Source: Bacillota bacterium (GTDB lineage Bacteria > Bacillota > Clostridia > Christensenellales > CAG-138). Taken from it: a DNA stretch of 8,040 nucleotides. This document shows, in pieces, positions 1-5,884 of this stretch. The stretch is from NCBI GenBank assembly GCA_023416175.1, contig JAEZIE010000224.1, forward strand, positions 1 through 8,040, given 5' to 3'. The position numbers and the translations under genes are program-made. Every line of letters starts with the position of its first letter. Positions within the stretch are counted from its first letter, which is position 1. Under the pieces are notes generated by a model. It was not told the DNA's origin and ran no database searches. It worked only from the letters and a program-made list of their open reading frames with translations.

Positions 1-2372
1 CGAGAAATCATGGCGTCAAATGAGTCGACAATATTCAGGCAGCGTCCGCCGATGGGGATACTTTCTCCTGCAATACCCCGCGGGTAGCCCCTGCCGTCAA
101 AACGCTCATGGTGCGCAAGCACCACAGGAATGACATAATCCAGCGAAGGCAGGTGACGGATCATTTCTATAGAGCGCTCCACATGTCCGCGCATAATACG
201 GAATTCATCGTCCGTCAGCTTGCCTTCCTTAGAAAGTATGCTGTCAGGTATGCCGATTTTTCCGATATCGTGCAGCAGGCCCGCCTGCCGGATGATTTCC
301 ACATGCTCTTCGCTCAGGCCCGCTGCGGACGCAAGCTGTGCCGCATAAGAAGATACGCACTGGGAGTGGCTGAACGTATAATGATCCTTTGCATCGATCG
401 CCGCCGTGAGCGCATATATGGTGGAGGTATATTCCTGCACGATGGAGGCCTTGCTCTTTGCCGTCATCGGGTCTTCCGCCGTGGTGTTGCGCGTGTAGGT
501 CATAATCCGGTTCTTGCCGTTTTTCTTAACCGAATATACGGCAAGGTTGGCGTAGGAAAGCAGCTGGTCCGCGTTTGCCGCTGCGGTGGGGTACGCACAG
601 ATACCGGCAGAGAACGTAAGGAACTTCTGTGAGGTGCCGCCCGATTGCGCCAGGTAGCCTGCAAAGCTCTCTCTTACGCGCTGCCCCACCTCCTCCGCGG
701 TGGAAGCGCCGGAAAACGGCAGGCTGACCGCGAACTCCTTGCCGCCATAGCGGGCGACGTTGCCGCGGTTGCCTACAATGCCCTGTACGATATGCGCAAA
801 ATGCTGCAGTATGCGGTCGCCCTCGCCGCTGCCGTACAGCTCGTTATACAGCCTAAAATCATCCAGATTGAAGAGTATGACGGCGATGGAATGAGAGCGA
901 GCCCTCTGGAAATCCTCCTGCAGCTGCTGATTGAAATGGCGGCGGTTGAATAGGCCGGTCAACGAGTCTCTCTGCGCTTCCCGCTCGATGGTCTCATAAA
1001 GGTTGGCGTTTTTGATGGCGATGGAGACGATGGATACAACCGACTCCATAAAATTAATCTCGTCATAGGTGTAGGGACGCCGGTTCACTTTTTCGGATAG
1101 AAATGTTATGCCCACCAGTATCCCATCGCATTTGATGGGGAGGATAATGGCCACCCCGATGCTCTGCAAAAGCTGCTTTTCCGTCTCCCACATGGATTTA
1201 TAGTGAGTGGTCTGCAGGAATTCACTATATACCACCGCACGGTCGTTCTGCTGCAGCCACTGTACAAGCGAATTGTCCTCTCTGAGCATCAACCGTTTAT
1301 TGAGGCACGAATAATCCGAAGTTGTACGGTAGCACTGTTCTTCCGGGACATGCAGGCAAACCTGGATCTGGGCCGTGGCGCTGCTTTCCCGCAGGAAATC
1401 CACATAGGTGACGACGATCTCATTGAGTTTGAGCGTCTTGTTGATGGCGAGCGAAAACGTCTTCATTTTGTTTTCGCGCTCAATCTGATCCTTGACAAAC
1501 AGCGATTCATGCAACGAGTTTAAGAGGCTGAATACCAGAATACCCAGCAGCGAGAACAGGACGGCGATGAACATGGAGCGGTTGTATGCTGCCTCTACAA
1601 ATGTGGTGGCAAGGTATTTGTCCACGACCGGGAAGCTTATCACAAGAAGCACCGTGGTCAATACCGCCGAAATGAGGTACGTGGCACCCTTAGAGGTGAT
1701 TTGGCTGAGCGCATACACGCGTTTTTTATAAAGCGCATAGTAGATGCAGAAGGCATTGAACGTACAGGCGAACGAATCGGTTGGCAGGGAGCCAAATCCG
1801 GGTATCAGATCCAGCACAGTGAATACAAACATCGCAAATACGCCGATAATGAGCGGCGTGAAATGGGTTCTGTTGAGCGTGCCGCTCTTCATATTCTTGG
1901 AAAGAATGCGGCCAATGGACCCTAGCACCAATATACCGTACAGAACCACCAGCCATACCGCAGGTTGTACGATATATACAAATTCCTTTTCGCCGGCAGA
2001 GTTCGTAATCAGAGGATGGGCGATAAACGTATCGAACTGATTGAGCACAATCACGGCAATGGTCAGTACGCCCCAGAGATATTTAAGAAAAATCGCCCGC
2101 TCGTTCGTAAACGTACAGGCCAGAAGGAAGTAGAGATAGAGGACCAGACAAATGCCCGTGAGAGATACTTCAAACCAGAACACCATGCCGGGGTAAAATT
2201 CCATACGCATGAAAAACGAGCCGCCCGTCCACAAGATGAACGCAATCAGCAGCGCCATAAATGAATAGATGACGGGGCTCTTTTTGGCTGTCCACAGAGT
2301 GAGGAATAAAAATACGTTGCATAATAGGCCGATAAGAGGAATCAGGTTGAAGGAGAGATCATTCAGCGACAA
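1..2372 (-). CDS. Membrane c-di-GMP signalling protein: 7TM-like sensor, GAF, degenerate GGDEF, HD-GYP (3' end missing)
   Basis: Translating the minus strand gives one uninterrupted frame of 790 codons that leaves the window before its stop. I place the start at TTG 2372-2370, about 9 bases after the run AGGGGGGG; no in-frame ATG lies near, and the frame is open further upstream. Residues 9-216 hold about seven hydrophobic helices like the histidine-kinase N-terminal 7TM sensor, and two more lie near 220-240 and 257-275. A GAF-like region follows (about 300-455), then GGDEF (DSLTGLFNRR at 469-478) and HD-GYP (from about 650). The GGDEF signature is GGKEF (543-547), and other metal/GTP positions are altered, so cyclase activity is unlikely. 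HD-GYP keeps H669, H701-D702, H730 and HHERFDGRGYP (754-764), so c-di-GMP hydrolysis at the membrane is the expected activity. It is the last visible gene of the leftward operon. Domain identity is confident; ligand and start codon are not. Confidence 0.9.
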   Translation of the reverse strand, partial: MSLNDLSFNLIPLIGLLCNVFLFLTLWTAKKSPVIYSFMALLIAFILWTGGSFFMRMEFYPGMVFWFEVSLTGICLVLYLYFLLACTFTNERAIFLKYLWGVLTIAVIVLNQFDTFIAHPLITNSAGEKEFVYIVQPAVWLVVLYGILVLGSIGRILSKNMKSGTLNRTHFTPLIIGVFAMFVFTVLDLIPGFGSLPTDSFACTFNAFCIYYALYKKRVYALSQITSKGATYLISAVLTTVLLVISFPVVDKYLATTFVEAAYNRSMFIAVLFSLLGILVFSLLNSLHESLFVKDQIERENKMKTFSLAINKTLKLNEIVVTYVDFLRESSATAQIQVCLHVPEEQCYRTTSDYSCLNKRLMLREDNSLVQWLQQNDRAVVYSEFLQTTHYKSMWETEKQLLQSIGVAIILPIKCDGILVGITFLSEKVNRRPYTYDEINFMESVVSIVSIAIKNANLYETIEREAQRDSLTGLFNRRHFNQQLQEDFQRARSHSIAVILFNLDDFRLYNELYGSGEGDRILQHFAHIVQGIVGNRGNVARYGGKEFAVSLPFSGASTAEEVGQRVRESFAGYLAQSGGTSQKFLTFSAGICAYPTAAANADQLLSYANLAVYSVKKNGKNRIMTYTRNTTAEDPMTAKSKASIVQEYTSTIYALTAAIDAKDHYTFSHSQCVSSYAAQLASAAGLSEEHVEIIRQAGLLHDIGKIGIPDSILSKEGKLTDDEFRIMRGHVERSIEMIRHLPSLDYVIPVVLAHHERFDGRGYPRGIAGESIPIGGRCLNIVDSFDAMIS

Positions 2373-3994
2373 AACCCGCCACCCCCCCTGCCCATTTCCC
2401 CGTTCTGGAGATACAGCAGGTTGATAATATCCTGCTGGGGCGGATTCATTCTGCGGATTGGCTTGCCGTATTTCTTTTTATATTCGTCCATAATGCCGCG
2501 GGTTAAAAGCGTCACCTGCAGCGGCTCAACGCCTAAAAGTTTCTTTAAGTCATGATAATCATGGTCGTAATGGCGGAAGTAAATGCTCATATGGTCGCGG
2601 ATGAGTTGACGCGTAAACTCCGCGCGGCCTTCCGCGGCCTCGTCGATTTCCACATACAAATGCATGAAGGAGCGCTTTTGATCGTCATACTGCTTTCTTG
2701 CAGCCCAATCCGCAATCGGAAGGCGGGAAGCCTCGATGACCTTTTTGATTGCCCGCTCAGTGATGCGGGTAAAGCCCGCGATATCGATGATCTTGGGTAC
2801 TCTGTCGATATATTCGAACTGGGGCAGATGAATGTTGTCCTGCTCGTTCTTGAGTCGCAGACAGCGGTACATGTCGCCAACGCGGTAGCGCAAGAACGCC
2901 CCACCCTTTAACACGGTAATGACAAGCTCGTAGTTTTCGTTGGCAACAAGCTCGTCCATCAGGAACGTGCGCGGCGTATAGGAAGGATCCTCCATGTTTT
3001 TAAGCATGTCGCTTTCAGGAATAAACTCATAGAAACAGGCGTCCGGGAAGAATATGAGCCCGTTTTTGCTCCAGGTCTCCGTTGCGATGCAGGTCGGCTC
3101 CGTACCGCCCGCAATTTCAAGTGGCCTGCATCCCCACGCGCGTTCCAGGTCTTCCTTAAACAGCGCCGTATCCGTGCCCACGCAGACAAATCCCTTGAGC
3201 CGGAACAAATCGGCAGGCTTCACCGGCGTGCCGTCCCGGAAGCTGCGATACTTTGCATTGAGGATCCGCCAAAGCATATGGGGCTGGAAGAATACGCGCT
3301 TTTGCTTTTCACCCGTGGCCGTCCTGTTCAGGCTGAAGTTCTTCGTGATGGCGTATGCGATGCTGCTCATGCCAAAGAACAGATTGATGCCTCCCTGCAG
3401 GCTTTGCCGGAACCCCACACGGTTCTGCTCGCTGAAGGACAATTTGAGCGCCTCTTTGAGCGGCGGCAGGAAGTGCAGATCCAGTTCTGATTTTAGGAGC
3501 AAAGGCAGTAAACCCGTGGGATACGGAAGCGGAGCCAGGCTATAGAGCACGCGCTGGCTGGCGCTAAGATGGAACTTGCCGCGCCCTGGTGAAGTCGCCA
3601 GCAACAGCGCGGAAAGGATATTGTTTTTGTATACGGAGAGCATCTCCTCGCTGTATGGCGCCACCTTAGAGGGATGGCTTCCGCTCTCCCATGTCGTTTC
3701 GAGCCAAACCACAGGCGGTGCGGGAAGCGCTGCTTCGTTTTTGGACAGCAGAATATCTGCATAGTCGTCATAGGTGGTGAGCGGGACGGTTTTCCGAAAC
3801 TCCGTTACGGTTTGGGGAACCTTTCCTCCCATAATGCGCTGCCCCAGCTCGCTTTTTGCGTAGAGCATGAGCTGTTCCTGCAGGAGCCTGAGCTGGATCT
3901 GCATATATTCATCTATGGAAATATCTAAGAAACCGCAGTATTTCTGCCAAATCTGCTCATGTGTGAGTTCTTTGAGGTCCTGCTTGAAGGACAT
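2363..3994 (-). CDS. GH3-family acyl-adenylate-forming enzyme (GH3 auxin-responsive promoter family protein)
   Basis: About 543 residues, the usual length of bacterial GH3 proteins. The family (plant JAR1/GH3, part of the ANL superfamily) activates a carboxylic acid with ATP to an acyl-AMP and, in plants, joins it to an amino acid. Counting from the GTG at 4000, the nucleotide-binding loop is the divergent TTWESGSHPSKVAPY (102-116), motif II is GGTEPTCIATETW (298-310), motif III is YRVGDMYRC (371-379), and FEYIDRVPKIIDIAGF (395-410) leads into the mobile C-terminal domain. No signal peptide or membrane helix is seen, so it should be cytosolic. ATG 3994 is preferred over GTG 4000 because AAGGGGG sits about 9 bases before the ATG but only 3 before the GTG. 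It follows the methyltransferase gene by 26 bases and its end overlaps the next gene. The C-terminus, GRGGGGFCR, is encoded by that gene's G-rich ribosome binding region. The natural acyl and acceptor substrates cannot be read from the sequence. Confidence 0.88.
   Translation of the reverse strand: MSFKQDLKELTHEQIWQKYCGFLDISIDEYMQIQLRLLQEQLMLYAKSELGQRIMGGKVPQTVTEFRKTVPLTTYDDYADILLSKNEAALPAPPVVWLETTWESGSHPSKVAPYSEEMLSVYKNNILSALLLATSPGRGKFHLSASQRVLYSLAPLPYPTGLLPLLLKSELDLHFLPPLKEALKLSFSEQNRVGFRQSLQGGINLFFGMSSIAYAITKNFSLNRTATGEKQKRVFFQPHMLWRILNAKYRSFRDGTPVKPADLFRLKGFVCVGTDTALFKEDLERAWGCRPLEIAGGTEPTCIATETWSKNGLIFFPDACFYEFIPESDMLKNMEDPSYTPRTFLMDELVANENYELVITVLKGGAFLRYRVGDMYRCLRLKNEQDNIHLPQFEYIDRVPKIIDIAGFTRITERAIKKVIEASRLPIADWAARKQYDDQKRSFMHLYVEIDEAAEGRAEFTRQLIRDHMSIYFRHYDHDYHDLKKLLGVEPLQVTLLTRGIMDEYKKKYGKPIRRMNPPQQDIINLLYLQNGEMGRGGGGFCR
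2381..2387 (-). other. Candidate -1 slippery heptamer G_GGG_GGT / G7 tract at the gene overlap
   Basis: On the minus strand, seven G residues (2388-2382) followed by T are read in the GH3 frame as AGG GGG GGT, which fits X_XXY_YYZ. The downstream signalling gene lies exactly in the -1 frame and is open across this point. Slippage here would therefore fuse GH3 to the membrane c-di-GMP protein before the GH3 stop at 2365-2363. The same G tract can act as a Shine-Dalgarno for the TTG at 2372, and that may be its only role. Confidence 0.4.
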
Positions 3995-4020
3995 GCGCAC
4001 TTTCCCCCTTCCCCTTCGCC

Positions 4021-4569
4021 TTACGGCTTATTGAAAAACGCCGCGATGCTCCGCCTGTTGGGCAGCAAAAACGGTACTTCCCGCCTGTAATCCGCATACC
4101 CGGCAATATATTGCGGGAACAGATACCGGTCCTGGATCCAGATATAAAGAAAATTCAAAACAGGAAACAGGATGGCTCCGACGAGCATCCCCGTTTCCCC
4201 GGAAAACAAATACAAAGACCAATATACAAACAGGAAGCACCAGCCCCCCGGATGCCTGCACAGGCCATACGGCCCGGTTTTCACAACATTTGCACGTTGC
4301 CCTTCCATATAAGTTTGCTTCGCGGGAAGTGCGCCAAACAGTACATACAAATAAACAGCAAGCCATACTGCGGCAAAAGCGCCGAACAGATTGCGCCACG
4401 GGTCCCGCACTGCGGTCAGCGCGGGCACAAGCAACATGGCCGTTGAAGCGAGAAGCATTAGCCCACCCACACCAAACCAAACATAAGCATGGCGAATTCC
4501 CTTTGCCTTTTGCACATCAAAGAGCAATAGCGGGATAAAAGAGAGGGCGCCGGTCACGATATATATCAT
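4021..4569 (-). CDS. Integral membrane methyltransferase, ICMT/PEMT-like family
   Basis: A 182-residue, very hydrophobic protein with about five membrane helices (roughly 2-18, 28-50, 60-80, 108-123, 126-145). It carries the family's cofactor-binding signature TGPYGLCRHPGGW (98-110). After the last helix comes IQDRYLFPQY, then GYADYRREVPFLLPN (157-171), matching the C-terminal Y-x2-Y-x3-VP-x2-P pattern of isoprenylcysteine carboxyl methyltransferase and phosphatidylethanolamine N-methyltransferase relatives. The acidic residue usually found as Glu before this block appears as Asp147. Members use S-adenosylmethionine at the membrane to methylate a lipid-linked carboxylate, an amine or a small molecule; bacterial substrates are mostly unknown. 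The ATG overlaps the TGA of the DegV gene by four bases (ATGA), which points to translational coupling. Between the GH3 and DegV genes, a fatty acid or acyl conjugate is a reasonable substrate guess, but this is inference. Confidence 0.82.
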   Translation of the reverse strand: MIYIVTGALSFIPLLLFDVQKAKGIRHAYVWFGVGGLMLLASTAMLLVPALTAVRDPWRNLFGAFAAVWLAVYLYVLFGALPAKQTYMEGQRANVVKTGPYGLCRHPGGWCFLFVYWSLYLFSGETGMLVGAILFPVLNFLYIWIQDRYLFPQYIAGYADYRREVPFLLPNRRSIAAFFNKP

Positions 4570-5438
4570 GTTTGGGCTTCTGCCTGCCTGACAAAAGCAA
4601 TACCTACTGTTGATGGGCCGGAGTGAAGCCCGATTGAGGGCCCTACAATTCCGATCTCAAGCGCTGCTTCCGGCGCAAAAGCGCGGATCATTTCTTTCAC
4701 CCGCTGTGCCCTGTGCAGATCGTCCCCATGGAGAATATAGGCGGTTATGGTCCGGTCCGCCTCCTTTTCATACCGGCCCACCAGGGCACGCAGGCCTTCC
4801 CTCGCGTTTCTCAGTATGTTATGGGGTCTCATCATGCCGTCCTGAAACGAGAATAGCGGCCTTACCCCCAGCTTGTCCGTAAACACGGGGCCTAAAGCGC
4901 TGACCCTTCCGCCCTGCCAGGCGCATTTAAGGGACTCTAGCATGAAGTAGATGCAAACCTTTGAGCGGAATATATCAAGCTGCTCCATGATCTCTTTTGC
5001 CGTCAGGCCTTCCTTCGCGAGGCGGTTGGCTTCACGTACGACAATGCCCATTCCGTGGGAGCAGGAAAGCGAATCGTATACATGTATGGGAACCGGAAAC
5101 CCTTCCTCTTTTGCAAGGTTGGCGGCAAGTACGGCAACATCTATCGTACCGGACATTCTGGAAGTGAGTACGATGCAAATGATCTCATCGTATTCCTGCG
5201 CCTTTTTAAATACGTTAATAAAGCCAGCAGGTCCTGCATGTGCACTGGTGGGCAGTTTGTCCGTAGTGCGTAATATGCGGTAGAGTTCAGTGGAGTCGAT
5301 ATCAACCAGACTGTAATACTCTTTTCCTTTATGGGTAACGATGTCTGGGATCAGTAAAATTCCTTCCCGTTCCGCTTCATCCATCAAAATATCGCTGCTG
5401 GTCTGTGTGACAATACAGGTCCTTTTTTTGGGACTCAT
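4566..5438 (-). CDS. DegV-family fatty-acid-binding protein
   Basis: 290 residues, the normal DegV length. The family binds a long-chain fatty acid between two alpha/beta domains; some members (FakB) present it to the kinase FakA to make acyl phosphate. Seen here are the N-terminal strand CIVTQTSSDI (8-17, usual form TDSSSDL), the fatty-acid head-group region KLPTSAHAGP (61-70), LTSRMSGT (91-98), VYDSLSCSHGMGIVV (120-134), LESLKCAWQGGR (167-178) and the C-terminal GPSIGLHSGPSTVGIAF (266-282). The usual Asp of the TDS strand is Gln12, so it is somewhat divergent. It is soluble, without signal or membrane segments. The ATG at 5438 has AGGAG 7 bases upstream. It is the first gene of the leftward operon, behind its own promoter, and its TGA overlaps the start of the methyltransferase. 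No FakA-like kinase is in the window, so a kinase encoded elsewhere or a different use of the bound acid is equally possible. Confidence 0.9.
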   Translation of the reverse strand: MSPKKRTCIVTQTSSDILMDEAEREGILLIPDIVTHKGKEYYSLVDIDSTELYRILRTTDKLPTSAHAGPAGFINVFKKAQEYDEIICIVLTSRMSGTIDVAVLAANLAKEEGFPVPIHVYDSLSCSHGMGIVVREANRLAKEGLTAKEIMEQLDIFRSKVCIYFMLESLKCAWQGGRVSALGPVFTDKLGVRPLFSFQDGMMRPHNILRNAREGLRALVGRYEKEADRTITAYILHGDDLHRAQRVKEMIRAFAPEAALEIGIVGPSIGLHSGPSTVGIAFVRQAEAQT

Positions 5439-5445
5439 GTGCAGA

Positions 5446-5450
5446 CTCCT
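5446..5450 (-). promoter_or_regulatory. Ribosome binding site of the DegV gene
   Basis: AGGAG on the minus strand lies 7 bases before the ATG at 5438 and fixes that start. Confidence 0.8.
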
Positions 5451-5485
5451 AACATGCGTTTTGTACCAGAAAGGGAAATCAATTT

Positions 5486-5514
5486 ATTCTATAAAATTAT
5501 ACAATAAAAATCAA
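5486..5514 (-). promoter_or_regulatory. Sigma-A-type promoter of the leftward DegV operon
   Basis: On the minus strand, TTGATT (5514-5509) and TAGAAT (5491-5486) are separated by 17 bases, giving a leader of roughly 40 bases before the DegV ATG. A perfect TATAAT (5501-5496) lies inside the spacer and could be an alternative -10, but it has no good -35. The surrounding sequence is AT-rich, as expected. Confidence 0.6.
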
Positions 5515-5557
5515 CTGGGTTACGGAAATTTTGACAAATATTCGGCGATTATATTTT

Positions 5558-5586
5558 AAAAAACACCAGCATTTCTGGTGTTTTTT
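5558..5586. terminator. Perfect bidirectional intrinsic-terminator-like hairpin in a divergent intergenic region
   Basis: A6-CACCAG (5558-5569), a 5-base loop, and CTGGTG-T6 (5575-5586) form a perfect 12-bp stem with a T tract on both strands. It lies between two divergent promoters, so no annotated gene ends at it. It could insulate the two promoters, end a small transcript from 5587-5790 (leftward), or be left from a lost gene. Confidence 0.75.
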
Positions 5587-5790
5587 GTCGAAGCAAAACA
5601 TTTTGCGCATTTTTGGCTTAGATTTTTCATTCTATATATATAAGTTTCTCTAATTCATCATCAAAGCTAATGGAAAGACATCATTCCGGCGCTTCCTGGA
5701 AAGCGGTCCGGTGTGGCTCGGTATTCCGCAACAGGCCAGGCGAATTTGAATAATCACCATGCAAAACATTTGTTTCTACGGCACAAACTA
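5587..5790. other. Intergenic stretch with a GC-richer island flanked by an 11-base direct repeat
   Basis: No convincing gene is seen. The 11-mer GCAAAACATTT occurs at 5593-5603, where it is part of the inverted repeat GCAAAA-CA-TTTTGC (5593-5606), and again at 5761-5771, about 20 bases upstream of the rightward -35. Between them the sequence goes from AT-rich (5607-5680) to a GC-richer island (about 5685-5745). One plus-strand frame of the island reads SGPVWLGIPQQAR before a TGA at 5747-5749, recalling the GPVWxDIPxDVQ segment of acetolactate-synthase-like enzymes, but this is far too short to call. A 35-codon minus-strand ORF from ATG 5761 has no clear ribosome binding site. Confidence 0.5.
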
Positions 5791-5818
5791 TTGACTGACT
5801 CCGTTTTCTGTGTATAAT
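5791..5818 (+). promoter_or_regulatory. Strong sigma-A-type promoter of the citrate/isopropylmalate-type synthase gene
   Basis: TTGACT (5791-5796), a 16-base spacer and TATAAT (5813-5818) give a near-consensus promoter. The expected start near 5825 leaves a leader of about 60 bases, too short for a T-box or most riboswitches. Confidence 0.8.
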
Positions 5819-5847
5819 AGATTTATTATATTTATCCATTGTATACA

Positions 5848-5863
5848 TGCATGCACGCATGCA
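5848..5863. promoter_or_regulatory. Palindrome in the 5' leader of the synthase gene, possible operator
   Basis: TGCATGC (5848-5854) and GCATGCA (5857-5863) form a perfect 7-bp inverted repeat with a 2-base spacer, about 25 bases after the predicted transcription start and 9 bases before the AAGGAGG. This position suits a repressor acting downstream of the start. The loop is too short for a stable RNA hairpin without opening inner pairs. Confidence 0.45.
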
Positions 5864-5871
5864 AGAATGTG

Positions 5872-5878
5872 AAGGAGG
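5872..5878 (+). promoter_or_regulatory. Ribosome binding site of the synthase gene
   Basis: Consensus AAGGAGG, 6 bases before the ATG at 5885, fixes that start. Confidence 0.9.
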
Positions 5879-5884
5879 ACGGTT

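Noticed and set aside
108..2264. Plus-strand open frames across the left 2.3 kb
   Set aside because: They lie antisense to a continuous minus-strand frame with recognisable GAF, GGDEF and HD-GYP domains, and their translations are Arg/His-rich without family motifs.
3054..3545. 163-codon plus-strand frame opposite the GH3 gene
   Set aside because: It is antisense to a full-length GH3 enzyme with motifs in the expected order, and its product resembles nothing.
3995..4000. GTG at 4000 as start of the GH3 gene
   Set aside because: The Shine-Dalgarno-like AGGGGG would be only 3 bases away; the ATG six bases further has a normal spacing of about 9.
5558..5606. CRISPR-type repeat suggested by two adjacent palindromes
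   Set aside because: The two inverted repeats differ in sequence and there is no regular repeat-spacer series.
5819..5884. T-box or other riboswitch in the synthase leader
   Set aside because: Only about 60 bases separate the predicted start and the ATG, and no T-box sequence or attenuator hairpin is seen.
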